Made by a program: the position numbers and the translations under genes
The notes under the pieces: model-generated
What the model was told of the DNA's origin: nothing
Seen by the model: the letters and a program-made list of their open reading frames with translations, nothing else
Databases searched by the model: none
Source: Thermomonospora echinospora
GTDB taxonomy: Bacteria > Actinomycetota > Actinomycetes > Streptosporangiales > Streptosporangiaceae
Assembly (NCBI RefSeq): GCF_900108175.1
Contig: NZ_FNVO01000003.1
Location: 248,001-312,000, forward strand
Reading direction: 5' to 3'
Length of the DNA: 64,000 nucleotides
In this document: in pieces, positions 30,601-38,919 of the stretch
How the letters are laid out: the number at the start of each line of letters is the position of its first letter
How positions within the stretch are numbered: the first letter of the stretch is position 1

Positions 30601-33223
30601 GGACCAGCGACTGGTCGGGACCGGGGTCCTTGGTGTCGCCCTTGTGGACGATGAAGTTCATCGGCGCGTCGGCGTCCTTGAGCGGCACCTTCCAGTAGAC
30701 GCCGTAGGAGTCCTCACCGTCCGGCTCTCGGGGCTTGGCCCACTCGGTGGGCACGCCGTCCGCGAGGCCGTCGCCCCACAGGTGCAGGCCCCAGCCGTCG
30801 TAGTCGCCGTCCGGCCGCCGGTAGTGGACGGTGGCGTAGCCCTGGGCGGCGGCCCGTGACCCGTACACCTCGTCCTTGTCCTCCAGCATCCATATCTCGC
30901 TGTTCTTGGACGGGTTGACGAAGCGCTCGCCGCCGTCCTTCTCGTCGCCCTTGTGCACGATCAACCCGACGTTGGTGGCGCCCGGCTTCAACTTGATCCA
31001 GGCGAACCGGCCGTAGGAGTCCTTCCCGGTGAAAGCCGCCGGCTTGTCCCAGGTGGTGGGCCGCTCGACGTCGCCCCATACGTGCAGGCCCCAGCCGTCG
31101 TAGTCGCCGTCGGGACGGTTGTAGTGCACGACGAGCCAGTCGCGCTGGACCTCGCCGGGCTTGGGGGTGGGCGGTTCCTCGCCCACCGTTCCCTGGGCCT
31201 TGGCGGAGGCGATGCGGCCGGCGGAGTCGCGGACGACCGCCTTGTAGGTCACCTTGGTCCCGGCGGGCACTCCCTTGAGGTCGTGGAAGACCCGGAAGGG
31301 GCGGGCGTCGTCGGTGCCCAGCACCTTCCAGCGCCCGTCGCCGACCTTGGCGGCGAAGGTGACCTGGTCGAAGCCGTCGCCGGGCACATTGGCGGTGATC
31401 TCGGCGCGGCCGGTCAGGTCCGCGTCCGGCAGGGTGATGGAGACGGCCGGACCCGCCTGAGGCGCGGCCGGCTCGCGGGCCGCCTTGAAGACCACGGCGG
31501 AACGGGCCGGCACGGTCACGGTCAGCGCCTTGTCGGCGCCGCTGGTGACCGGCGCGCCCGCCTGCGGGTAGATCGGGGTGAAGGCCATCCCGGCGGAGAA
31601 CGTCGGGATCTCGGCCTGCCGCGGCTCGGCCCCGTTGTTGAGGGCGACGACGTACTCGACCTGCTCGCGGGCGTCGATGCGGGAGAAGGCGTAGACGCCG
31701 CCTTGGGCGAGCCGTTCGATCTGGGCTCCGTCGCGCAGCGCCGGGTGCTTGCCGGTGAGCTTCGACAGCGTGGAGATGCCCTGGTAGAGGGGGTGCCCGG
31801 TGACGAAGTTGTCCTGCGCGTGCGTGGCCCGGGTGCCGATCAGGTCGTCGGAGAGGTACTGCGGGGTCTGCGAGGCGAACATCGAGGCGCGGGCGGCCTT
31901 GTCCCCGCCCTGGCCGGTGAAGCCCTGCTCGTCCCCGTAGTAGACCACCGGCTGGCCCCGGGACAGGAACATCAGCTCGTGGGCGAGCATGTCGCGCCGC
32001 AGCAGCTCGGCGTCGGAGGCGCCGGGGTTGTCGCGGGAGATGAAGGACCCGATGCGGCCCATGTCGTGGTTGCCCAGGAAGGTGGGCAGCGAGTAGGCGT
32101 TGGAGTCGGCGTCGGTGTAGTTGTCGTCGGCCCGGAACAGGCGGCTGAGCGTGTCGGCCCCCGCGTCCTGCGCGACGAAGGAGCGGGCGGCCTGCTGGAA
32201 CGGGAAGTCCAGCACGGCGTTCATGCCGCCGGTGGTGGAGTACCGCGAGGTGAACTGCGGGTCCTCGCTGTAGACCTCACCGAAGGTGAAGAAGTCCTTG
32301 GTGCCGATGCGCTGGGCGTACCCCTGCACCTCGGGGGCGAACTTCTGCCAGAACTCCATGTTGACGTGCTTGGCGGTGTCGATGCGGAACCCGTCGATCC
32401 CGGCCTCGCGCACCCACGTCTTGTAGATGTCGGTCATGCCCTTGACGACCTCGGGACGCTCGGTCCACAGGTCGTCCAGGCCGAAGAAGTCGCCGTACTC
32501 GCTGCTCTCGCCGGCGAAGGTGGAGTCGCCGCGGTTGTGGTACATCGTCGGGTCGTTCAGCCAGGACGGCTTCTTGGTCACGCCCTTGATCGGGGCGGGG
32601 GTGTAGGGGAAGGAGCCGGGGCCGACCTTAGGGAAGGGCTTACTCCCGTCGGCGTACTCACGGTCGTCGAAGGGCCTGCCCTTGGAGTCCAGGTAGGGGT
32701 AGGCGGCCTTGGAGCGGTACCCGTACTGCTGTTCGGCGTAGTCGATGCCGTCGGCGGTGTGGTTGGTGATGATGTCGAAGAAGACCTTCATCCCCCGCTT
32801 GTGGGCCTCACGGACCAGCTTCTTCATCTCGGCGTTGGTGCCCAGGTGCGGGTCGATGCGGGTGAAATCGGTGATCCAGTAGCCGTGGTAGCCCGCCGAG
32901 GCGGCCGCCCCGGCACCCTGCACGGGACGGTTCTGGAACACGGGGGTGATCCAGACGGCGGTGCTGCCCAGGCCCTTGACGTAGTCCAGCCTGTCGATCA
33001 GGCCGGCCAGGTCGCCGCCCTGGTAGAAGCCGGTGTCCTTGGGGTCGAAGCCGGTGGTGAGCCGGTCGCCGGACAGCCCGCCGGTGTCGTTGCGGCGGTC
33101 ACCGTTGGCGAAGCGGTCGGTCATCGCGAAGTAGAAGCGTTCGCGGGTGAGGCCCGGACGCACGGCGGTGCGGGCCAGCATCCGGTCCCCGGGCTCGGCG
33201 GTCCGGCTCAGCGGGGAGGTCAC
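27602..33223 (-). CDS. giant amylopullulanase: GH13 alpha-amylase plus pullulanase
   Basis: The product has 1873 residues from the GTG at 33223. The N-terminal half is a GH13 alpha-amylase (about 30-570) with GYHGYWITDF, catalytic Asp in IDGFRIDTAKH, Glu in FTFGEVYSED and LGNHDMGR. An Ig-like domain follows, then three PUD/CBM41 starch-binding modules (about 685-985), each built around HYxRPDGDYDGWGLHxxG. The C-terminal half is a type I pullulanase for alpha-1,6 bonds, with FNWGYDPLHYTVPEGSYA, DGFRFDLMGHHPK, ILYGEGWNFGE and VDAHDNETLFD. Such two-headed enzymes are known in actinomycetes. There is no signal peptide in this frame. One lies just upstream, a single base out of frame (33220-33405). 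The amylase frame is also open upstream of 33223 (PLVQPPPEAAARP), so the true start is probably at 33405 with a one-base deletion or assembly error between. Confidence 0.92.
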   Translation of the reverse strand: MTSPLSRTAEPGDRMLARTAVRPGLTRERFYFAMTDRFANGDRRNDTGGLSGDRLTTGFDPKDTGFYQGGDLAGLIDRLDYVKGLGSTAVWITPVFQNRPVQGAGAAASAGYHGYWITDFTRIDPHLGTNAEMKKLVREAHKRGMKVFFDIITNHTADGIDYAEQQYGYRSKAAYPYLDSKGRPFDDREYADGSKPFPKVGPGSFPYTPAPIKGVTKKPSWLNDPTMYHNRGDSTFAGESSEYGDFFGLDDLWTERPEVVKGMTDIYKTWVREAGIDGFRIDTAKHVNMEFWQKFAPEVQGYAQRIGTKDFFTFGEVYSEDPQFTSRYSTTGGMNAVLDFPFQQAARSFVAQDAGADTLSRLFRADDNYTDADSNAYSLPTFLGNHDMGRIGSFISRDNPGASDAELLRRDMLAHELMFLSRGQPVVYYGDEQGFTGQGGDKAARASMFASQTPQYLSDDLIGTRATHAQDNFVTGHPLYQGISTLSKLTGKHPALRDGAQIERLAQGGVYAFSRIDAREQVEYVVALNNGAEPRQAEIPTFSAGMAFTPIYPQAGAPVTSGADKALTVTVPARSAVVFKAAREPAAPQAGPAVSITLPDADLTGRAEITANVPGDGFDQVTFAAKVGDGRWKVLGTDDARPFRVFHDLKGVPAGTKVTYKAVVRDSAGRIASAKAQGTVGEEPPTPKPGEVQRDWLVVHYNRPDGDYDGWGLHVWGDVERPTTWDKPAAFTGKDSYGRFAWIKLKPGATNVGLIVHKGDEKDGGERFVNPSKNSEIWMLEDKDEVYGSRAAAQGYATVHYRRPDGDYDGWGLHLWGDGLADGVPTEWAKPREPDGEDSYGVYWKVPLKDADAPMNFIVHKGDTKDPGPDQSLVPSAQPEGWIDSGKEKVHSTSAAADNVAILHYRRPDGDYDGWGLHVFGAGAAEPTDWGAPLMPAGRDDFGVYFRVPLTPGAAGLSYIVHKGDEKDLPDNQSLEFVSYGNEVWLQAATPGYLVPQTGGRGLDADLTKSRAHWIDEKTVAWDVQPLTTGHYSLVYSPKGDLKIEDGELTGDRRVLRLSRVPGGLTDAQRKKWPHLASYAAFAIDPRDAARVREALRGQVVATERSAEGRLLTATGVQIPGVLDDLYAKGARNADLGPVWRHGTPRLSVWAPTAQNVELELSGRRVPMRRDEATGVWSVTGTPGWKGRFYRYRVTVFAPAAGKVVTNTVTDPYSLSLAADSTHSQLVDLRDRGLAPAGWASLRKPEAVRQDKASIYELHVRDFSASDPTVPANLRGTYGAFGGNGQGTKELRRLAADGITYVHLLPAYDFATAPERRADQKQPPCDLASLPPDSDRQQACIAQIRDQDAFNWGYDPLHYTVPEGSYASDPNGSARIKEFRGMVADLNRSGLRVVMDVVYNHTFAAGQDPKSVLDRVVPGYYHRLLEDGTVANSTCCANTAPEHAMMGKLVVDSIVTWAKQYKVDGFRFDLMGHHPKANMIEVRAALDRLTLAKDGVDGKSIILYGEGWNFGEVAGDARFTQATQVNMAGTGIGTFNDRLRDAVRGGTPFDPDPRIQGFGSGLLTAPNGSPANGTAEQQRARLLKYGDQIKVGLTGNLKDYTFTDSSGRRVKGSEVDYNGAPTGYTSAPGEAVTYVDAHDNETLFDILAYKLPQGTTMADRVRMQSLSLSTALLGQGTAFVHAGTERLRSKSLDRNSFNSGDWFNRLFWDCRFGNGFAAGLPQADDNADKWIYARPLLADPKLRPTCADISAARERTGELLRIRGSSPLFSLGSAEEVGRRLSFPLSGRGEVPGVITMRLDGTGLDPRWKSITVVFNGDADEHRQTVGDMKGAAVSLHPVQAASTDPVVRTSSFDPVTGTFKVPGRTVAVFVQS

Positions 33224-33405
33224 GGGCCGGGCGGCCGCCTCCGGCGGTGGCTGGACGAGGGGTCGAGGGGCTTCGGCGGTCCCGTGGTGCCGCCGTGGGC
33301 GGGTGGGGCCGACAGGAGGGGGATCGCCATGGCGGCGGCGGCGAGCACGGCGGTCAACGGCCGGAGCCGACCTGCCGTACGCCGTGGATGGGGGGCATGG
33401 ACCAC
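33220..33405 (-). pseudogene. signal-peptide segment of the amylopullulanase, out of frame
   Basis: On the minus strand a GTG at 33405, with GGAGG 5 nt upstream, opens a short frame encoding a textbook signal peptide: an Arg-rich start (HPRRTAGRLR), a hydrophobic core (TAVLAAAAMAIPLL) and a cleavage site near SAPPAHG. It then runs into GGTTGPPKPLDPSSS and stops at 33220. The catalytic frame begins at 33223 in the -1 frame. Adding one C to the C-run in CCCCTCGACCCC (about 33263-33275) would join the two frames. Either the sequence lost a base or the gene is truly split. Without the joined form the enzyme would stay in the cytoplasm. Confidence 0.65.
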
Positions 33406-33439
33406 GTGGGCCTCCACGGATTTCAACCAGGTTGCCGTG

Positions 33440-33470
33440 AAGTTACATAGCCTTGCAGCCTCCTGCAAGG
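33440..33470 (-). promoter_or_regulatory. amylopullulanase promoter with MalR-type operator
   Basis: On the minus strand TTGCAG (33463-33468) and TAACTT (33440-33445) are exactly 17 bp apart. The inverted repeat CCTTGCAG-CCTC-CTGCAAGG (33451-33470) covers the -35 element and part of the spacer. The CTTGCA/TGCAAG half-sites match the LacI/MalR type, so MalR binding should exclude RNA polymerase. Confidence 0.75.
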
Positions 33471-33618
33471 TCTCAGAAAGAAATTTCAACCAGTGGGCTG
33501 GAAGATCGACCGGCACCGAGGGCCTCCCGCCCCCTAAGACGGACCCCACCCCCTTCCTTGGCCGGCAGCCAGGCCGATGCGAGTGACCCAGGTAACATTC
33601 CAGCCACGATGGCTCTGC

Positions 33619-33663
33619 AACTTTCTGCAAGTTGTTTACGTCCTTGCAATCACTTGCTAACGT
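33619..33663 (+). promoter_or_regulatory. malE promoter with MalR-type half-sites
   Basis: TTTACG (33635-33640) and TAACGT (33658-33663) are 17 bp apart. The surrounding sequence holds AACTTTCTGCAAGTT (33619-33633), CCTTGCAAT (33642-33650) and ACTTGCTAA (33652-33660), all of the CTTGCAAG kind. It lies 60-105 bp before malE, in the 318-bp region shared with the divergent amylopullulanase promoter. Confidence 0.65.
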
Positions 33664-33723
33664 CCTCGCACTGAACCACCCCGTTCAGTCCCACGAACGG
33701 CCCCCTCGGGACAAGGAGGACAT

Positions 33724-35022
33724 ATGCGGCGCACCCCCCTGGTCAGCGTGCTCGCCGGCCTTGCGCTCGCGCTGACCGCATGCGGCGGCGACGGCGACGG
33801 CGACACCACGACCGCCGGCAGCGGCGGCGGTGAGCTCACCGGGCGCGGTCCGATCACCCTGGTGTCGGGCAAGGACCGCTCCGGCAACATGCAGAAGATG
33901 GTGGACGGCTGGAACGCCGCCCACCCCAACGAGACCGTCCGGATCATCGAGCTGCCCGACGAGCCCAACGACCAGCGCCAGCAGATGATCCAGAACGCCA
34001 CCACCAGGTCCGACGCCTACACCGTGCTCAACCTGGACGTGGTGTGGACCGCGGAGTTCGCCGCCAACCGCTGGCTCGCCGAGCTGCCCAAGAACCAGCT
34101 CGACACCGCCAAGCTACTGCCGGCCACCGTCACCACCGGCGAGTACCGCGGCCGGCTGTACGCCATGCCGCTGACCTCCGACTCCGGTCTGCTGTTCTAC
34201 CGCACCGACCTGCTGAAGAAGGCCGGCGTCAGCGAGCCGCCCAAGACCTGGGCGGAGATGTGGGACGCCTGCGACAAGGTCAAGAAGCTACCCGAGGGCA
34301 AGGGCGTCGACTGTTACCTCACCGAGGTCGGCAAGACCGAGGGCCTGACCGTCACGGCCGCCGAGGCCATCAACAGCACCGGCGGCAACATCGTGGACGC
34401 CTCCGGCAAGCCCGCCGTCAACACCCCCCAGGCCAAGGAGGGGGTGGACTTCCTGGTCAACGCGATCAAGGACGGCCGGATGCCCAAGGCGGCGCTCACC
34501 CTGGACGGCGAGGGCGGCCGGCGCCACTTCCAGGCCGGCAAGCTGCTGTTCCACCGCCAGTGGCCCTACCAGTATGGGCTGGCCAACACCGACGACGGCT
34601 CCTCCAAGGTCGTCGGCAAGTTCGCGGTGGCGCCGATCCCCGGCCCGAACGGGCCCGGCGCGGCCAACCTGGGCGGCCACAACTACGCCATCTCCGCCTT
34701 CGCCAAGAACAAGGCCACCGCGCTGGACTTCATCAAGTACATGGCCGACGAGAAGCAGCAGAAGGCCAACTCCCTGGCCACCTCCCAGGCCCCGACGGTC
34801 GCCGCGCTCTACGACGATCCCGAGATGATCAAGAAGTACCCGTACCTGCCCACGCTCAAGGCGGCGATCCAGAACGCCAAGTCCCGGCCGGTGGTGGTCC
34901 GCTACGGCGACGTGACCGCCGCCATCCAGGGCTCGGTCTATGACGCGCTCGGCGGCAAGACCCCGACCGGCCAGGCCATGACCGACCTGCAGAACAAGCT
35001 CACCGAGCTCACCACGCCGTAA
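33724..35022 (+). CDS. malE: maltose/maltodextrin-binding lipoprotein
   Basis: A 432-residue extracellular solute-binding protein (SBP family 1) that captures maltodextrins for the ABC importer. A lipoprotein signal (LAGLALALTAC) puts Cys 20 as the lipid anchor, followed by a short Gly/Asp/Thr linker. The fold is supported by MQKMVDGWNAAHPNETV, VLNLDVVWTAEFAANRWL, GRLYAMPLTSDSGLLFYRTDLLKK and FKTTP-like closing helices rich in Lys. AAGGAGG is 5 nt before the ATG. It is the first gene of malEFG-aglA-malR. A strong hairpin after its stop codon would let it be made in excess over the permeases. Confidence 0.93.
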   Translation: MRRTPLVSVLAGLALALTACGGDGDGDTTTAGSGGGELTGRGPITLVSGKDRSGNMQKMVDGWNAAHPNETVRIIELPDEPNDQRQQMIQNATTRSDAYTVLNLDVVWTAEFAANRWLAELPKNQLDTAKLLPATVTTGEYRGRLYAMPLTSDSGLLFYRTDLLKKAGVSEPPKTWAEMWDACDKVKKLPEGKGVDCYLTEVGKTEGLTVTAAEAINSTGGNIVDASGKPAVNTPQAKEGVDFLVNAIKDGRMPKAALTLDGEGGRRHFQAGKLLFHRQWPYQYGLANTDDGSSKVVGKFAVAPIPGPNGPGAANLGGHNYAISAFAKNKATALDFIKYMADEKQQKANSLATSQAPTVAALYDDPEMIKKYPYLPTLKAAIQNAKSRPVVVRYGDVTAAIQGSVYDALGGKTPTGQAMTDLQNKLTELTTP

Positions 35023-35036
35023 TCCGGCCACGGCAT

Positions 35037-35077
35037 GCCGTGACGGGCCGCCGACCACGAGTCCGGCCCGTCACGGC
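35037..35077 (+). terminator. hairpin between malE and malF
   Basis: A perfect 14-bp stem (35037-35050 with 35064-35077) with a 13-nt loop lies 15 nt past malE. It probably stabilises or partly terminates the malE message. The rest of the 233-bp gap holds the malF ribosome-binding site (GGATGGAGGAG) and nothing else I recognise. Confidence 0.6.
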
Positions 35078-35255
35078 GCACCATCGTGTCAGTGCTCCCC
35101 CACGGCGGGGACCGTCCGACACCTCCCCGAGGGCCGAGGCGTCCGGAGACGGTGGGGCGGGTGACCGCAGCGGAGCGAAGGACCACCTACCTGCGCCTCG
35201 GGGGTCCAGGGCGCGACCACGGAGAGCAGGTCAGGGATGGAGGAGTAGAGGTCTC

Positions 35256-36266
35256 ATGGCCACCACCGTCAAGAACAGGCCGGACGCCGTGCCGCGCCCG
35301 GCCGCCGGGGCCCGCCGCGGCCGCCGCCCCAAAGGGGACGCGCAGAGCTCGCGCCGGCTGGCCGCCGTACTGCTGTCGCCGACGCTGCTGGTGCTGGCAC
35401 TGGTCGTTGGATACCCGGTGATCGCCGGGTTCCGGGAGTCGCTGTACTCGCGCGGCCAGCAACTGGATGCCGACGGCTTCGTCGTCGAGGGCGAGCGGTT
35501 CGTCGGACTCGACAACTACACCGCGGTCTTCAGCGGAGACCGCGGCGACGCGTTCTGGAACGCCTTCTACAACACCACGTTCTTCACCGTCACCACGGTC
35601 GCGCTGGAGACCGTGATCGGCGTCGTGATGGCGCTGATCATGCACCAGGCGTTCCGCGGGCGGGCCTTCGTGCGCGCCAGCATCCTGGTGCCGTGGGCGA
35701 TCCCCACCGCCATCTCCGGCCTGCTGTGGCGCTGGATCTTCCAGCACGACGGGGTGGCCAACGCCGTCCTCCGGCAGCAGGTGCTGTGGACCGCCGACGG
35801 TTTGGAGTCCAAGATCGCGGTCATCATCGCCGAGGTGTGGAAGACCTCCCCGTTCATCGGGCTCCTGGTGCTGGCCGGCCTGCAGATGATCCCGCGCGAG
35901 GTCTACGAGGCGGCCCGGGTGGACGGCGCCGGCCCGCTGCAACGGTTCTGGCGGATCACGCTGCCGCTGGTCAAGCCCACGCTGCTGGTCGCGGTGCTGT
36001 TCCGGATGCTGGACGCGCTGCGCATGTTCGACCTGCCGGCGGTGCTCATCGGCGTCAACAAGGACTCCGTGGAGACGCTGACGATGCTCTCCTGGTTCGA
36101 GGCCAACAACGTGCGGTACGGCTCCGCCGCCGCCTACGCCACGATCCTGTTCGTCTACATCGCCGTCATCGCGTACCTGTTCGTCAGGCTGCTCGGCGCC
36201 GACATCATCGGCCAGGCGAAGCAGACCGGTAAGCAGCGCCAGACCAGAAAGAAGGCGAAGGCATGA
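35256..36266 (+). CDS. malF: maltodextrin ABC transporter permease
   Basis: A 336-residue membrane subunit of the maltose importer. A basic N-terminal arm of about 40 residues precedes six hydrophobic segments. The cytoplasmic EAA loop that docks with the ATPase reads YEAARVDGAGPLQRFWRITLPLVKP. VPWAIPTAISGLLWRWIF is typical of MalF-type permeases. AGGAGTAGAGG precedes the ATG. It overlaps malG by 4 nt (ATGA). No ATPase gene accompanies it, so it must use one encoded elsewhere, most simply the MsiK-type protein at 45791. Confidence 0.94.
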   Translation: MATTVKNRPDAVPRPAAGARRGRRPKGDAQSSRRLAAVLLSPTLLVLALVVGYPVIAGFRESLYSRGQQLDADGFVVEGERFVGLDNYTAVFSGDRGDAFWNAFYNTTFFTVTTVALETVIGVVMALIMHQAFRGRAFVRASILVPWAIPTAISGLLWRWIFQHDGVANAVLRQQVLWTADGLESKIAVIIAEVWKTSPFIGLLVLAGLQMIPREVYEAARVDGAGPLQRFWRITLPLVKPTLLVAVLFRMLDALRMFDLPAVLIGVNKDSVETLTMLSWFEANNVRYGSAAAYATILFVYIAVIAYLFVRLLGADIIGQAKQTGKQRQTRKKAKA

Positions 36267-37138
36267 CCGCCGTCCGCGCCCCACGGGCCGCCGCCCGCCC
36301 CGCCAAGCCCTGGCCGGCCAGGCTGCGCGGAGCGCTCCCCTATGCGGGCATCGCGCTGGTCGCCCTCTACTGCCTGGCGCCGTTCTACTGGATGGTCATC
36401 TCCGCCTTCCGGCGGCCGCAGGACCAGTTCGACAACACGCCGGTACCGGTGCGCTGGTCGGTGGAGAACTTCACCGCCGTCTTCGGCGGCAACAACGACT
36501 TCGGCCGCGCCCTGCTCAACAGCCTGATCGTGGCCGGCACCACCACGGTGCTGACGCTGGTCATCGGGGTGTTCACCGCCTATGCGCTGGCCCGGCTGAA
36601 CTTTCCGTTCAAGAACGCGGTGCTGGGGATCATCATCGCCACCACCATGTTCCCCGGCATCTCCCAGCTGATCCCGCTGCTGAAGCTGTTCACCGACATC
36701 GGGTGGATCAACACCTACCAGGCGATGATCCTGCCCAGCCTCGGCTTCGCACTGCCGCTGACGGTGTGGATGCTGACCACCTTCTTCCGCCAGCTCCCAT
36801 TCGAGCTGGAGCAGGCGGCGATGGTGGACGGCTGCACCCGCGGCCAGGCGTTCCGCAAGATCATCGTGCCGCTGGCCGCGCCGGGAGTGTTCACCACCGC
36901 CATCATCACCTTCATCGCGGCCTGGAACGAGTTCGTCATCGCGCTGAGCGTGGTCAACGAGCAGCAGATGCAGACCGCCACCGTGGCCATCTCCAAGTTC
37001 ACCGGGATCAGCGGGCACGACCAGCCGTTCGGCACCCAGATGGCGGCCGGGGTGATCGTGACGGTGCCGCTGGTCATCGTGGTGCTGATCTTCCAGCGGC
37101 GGATCGTCGCCGGGCTGGCCGCCGGTGGCGTCAAGTGA
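36263..37138 (+). CDS. malG: maltodextrin ABC transporter permease
   Basis: A 291-residue partner of MalF with six hydrophobic segments and the EAA-type loop LEQAAMVDGCTRGQAFRKIIVPLAAPG. YWMVISAFRRPQ near the N-terminus and TFIAAWNEFVIALSV toward the end are standard for MalG-like subunits. It is translationally coupled to malF. The alpha-glucosidase gene follows after 109 nt that hold only a ribosome-binding site (AGAGGA) and no gene. Confidence 0.94.
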   Translation: MTAVRAPRAAARPAKPWPARLRGALPYAGIALVALYCLAPFYWMVISAFRRPQDQFDNTPVPVRWSVENFTAVFGGNNDFGRALLNSLIVAGTTTVLTLVIGVFTAYALARLNFPFKNAVLGIIIATTMFPGISQLIPLLKLFTDIGWINTYQAMILPSLGFALPLTVWMLTTFFRQLPFELEQAAMVDGCTRGQAFRKIIVPLAAPGVFTTAIITFIAAWNEFVIALSVVNEQQMQTATVAISKFTGISGHDQPFGTQMAAGVIVTVPLVIVVLIFQRRIVAGLAAGGVK

Positions 37139-37247
37139 GCCCCCTGCGAGTCCGCGGCCGGGCGCCGCCCGGCGCCGGCCGGATCGTGAAGTGTCCAGTG
37201 CCGGGCCGGCGGGCCCGCCTTCTCTTCGATACCTGCAGAGGAAACCG

Positions 37248-38915
37248 ATGACGCAGCACATCGTCGACGTCTCCGACCAGGCCCCGGCCACCTCCGGGGC
37301 GACCTCCCGCTGGTGGCGGGACGCGGTGATCTACCAGGTCTACGTGCGCAGCTTCGCAGACTCCGACGGCGACGGGATCGGCGACCTGGCGGGCATCCGC
37401 AGCCGACTGCCGTACCTGGCGGAGCTGGGCGTGGACGCCCTGTGGATCACCCCGTTCTACACCTCGCCGATGGCCGACTTCGGCTACGACGTCGCCGACT
37501 ACCGCGACGTGGACCCTATCTTCGGCTCCCTGGACGACGCCCGGGAGCTGGTCCGCCAGGCGCACGGGCATGGTCTGCGGATCATCGTGGACATCGTCCC
37601 CAACCACACCTCCGACCAGCACCTGTGGTTCCGGGAGGCGCTGGAGGCCGCGCCCGGCAGCCCGGCCCGCGACCGCTACTTCTTCCGGGACGGCCGCGGC
37701 ACCGACGGCTCGCTGCCGCCCAACGACTGGGAGTCGGTGTTCGGCGGCCCGGCCTGGACGCGGGTGCCCGACGGGCAGTGGTACCTGCACCTGTTCGCCC
37801 CCGAGCAGCCGGACCTCAACTGGAACAACCCCGAGGTCCCCGCCGAGTTCGCCGACATCCTGCGCTTCTGGCTGGACATCGGGGTGGACGGCTTCCGGAT
37901 AGACGTGGCGCACGGCATGGTCAAGGCCGAGGGGCTGCCCGACGTCGGATGGCAGGGCCAGGTCACCATGCTGGGCCGCAACATCCTGCCCTACTTCGAC
38001 CAGGACGGGGTGCACGAGATCCACCGGTCCTGGCGGCGGCTGCTGGACTCCTACCCCGGCGAGCGCATCGGGGTGGCCGAGGCGTGGGCGCCCACGCCCG
38101 AGCGGCTGGCCCGCTACGTGCGGCCCGACGAGCTGCACCAGGCGTTCAACTTCCACTACCTGACCGCCGACTGGGACCACCGCGCCAAGCGCGAGGTGAT
38201 CGACGAGTCGCTGCGCACCACCGGGCTGGTCGGCGCGCCGACCACCTGGGTGCTGTCCAACCACGACGTCAAGCGGCACGTCACCCGGTACGGCGGCGGC
38301 GACCTGGGGCTGCGGCGGGCCCGCGCCGCCGCGCTGCTGATGCTGGCGCTGCCCGGGTCGGCCTACGTCTACCAGGGCGAGGAGCTGGGCCTGGCCGAGG
38401 TGCTGGACCTGCCAGCCGAGTACCGGCTGGACCCGCAGCGGGCCCGCGACCCCGAGTCGGGCCGCGACGGCTGCCGGGTGCCGATCCCCTGGTCCGGCGA
38501 CGAGCCGCCGTTCGGGTTCGGGCCGGGCGGCGAGAGCTGGCTGCCCATGCCGGAGCACTGGCGGGAGCTGACCGTGGAGCGGCAGGCGGCCGACCCCGAC
38601 TCGACGCTGTCGCTGTACCGGCGGGCGCTGCAGATCCGGCGCGCGCACCCGGCGCTGGGCGACGGCCCGCTGCGCTGGCTGGTCGGCCCGCCCGGGACGC
38701 TGGTGTTCTCCCGTGACCCCGCCGGGGGCGAGGCCGGGACCGGTTCGCTCACCTGCGCGGTCAACATGAGCGACCGCACGGTGCGGGTCCCCGTCTACGG
38801 CCGCCCGCTGCTGGCCAGCGGGCCGGTCAGGCCGGACGGCGATTGCCTCGTGCTGCCCCCCGACACCGCCGTATGGTGGGACGGCGCGGCAGCCGACAGC
38901 GCGGGGAGAGAGTAG
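37248..38915 (+). CDS. GH13 alpha-glucosidase
   Basis: A 555-residue cytoplasmic enzyme that releases glucose from imported maltodextrins. It opens with WWRDAVIYQVYVRSFADSDGDG, the alpha-glucosidase/oligo-1,6-glucosidase signature. The catalytic residues are Asp in GVDGFRIDVAHG, Glu in IGVAEAWAPTPE and Asp in VLSNHDVKRH. IVDIVPNHTSDQHLWF is the second conserved region. No signal peptide is present. The frame is open upstream, but the ATG at 37248 has a ribosome-binding site and matches the family start. It lies between malG and malR in one operon. It could also act on isomaltose; the sequence alone does not decide. Confidence 0.93.
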   Translation: MTQHIVDVSDQAPATSGATSRWWRDAVIYQVYVRSFADSDGDGIGDLAGIRSRLPYLAELGVDALWITPFYTSPMADFGYDVADYRDVDPIFGSLDDARELVRQAHGHGLRIIVDIVPNHTSDQHLWFREALEAAPGSPARDRYFFRDGRGTDGSLPPNDWESVFGGPAWTRVPDGQWYLHLFAPEQPDLNWNNPEVPAEFADILRFWLDIGVDGFRIDVAHGMVKAEGLPDVGWQGQVTMLGRNILPYFDQDGVHEIHRSWRRLLDSYPGERIGVAEAWAPTPERLARYVRPDELHQAFNFHYLTADWDHRAKREVIDESLRTTGLVGAPTTWVLSNHDVKRHVTRYGGGDLGLRRARAAALLMLALPGSAYVYQGEELGLAEVLDLPAEYRLDPQRARDPESGRDGCRVPIPWSGDEPPFGFGPGGESWLPMPEHWRELTVERQAADPDSTLSLYRRALQIRRAHPALGDGPLRWLVGPPGTLVFSRDPAGGEAGTGSLTCAVNMSDRTVRVPVYGRPLLASGPVRPDGDCLVLPPDTAVWWDGAAADSAGRE

Positions 38916-38919
38916 ATTC

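Noticed and set aside
30953-33586. An 877-codon plus-strand frame opposite the amylopullulanase.
   Set aside because: Low-complexity antisense of a gene with clear GH13 and PUD motifs.
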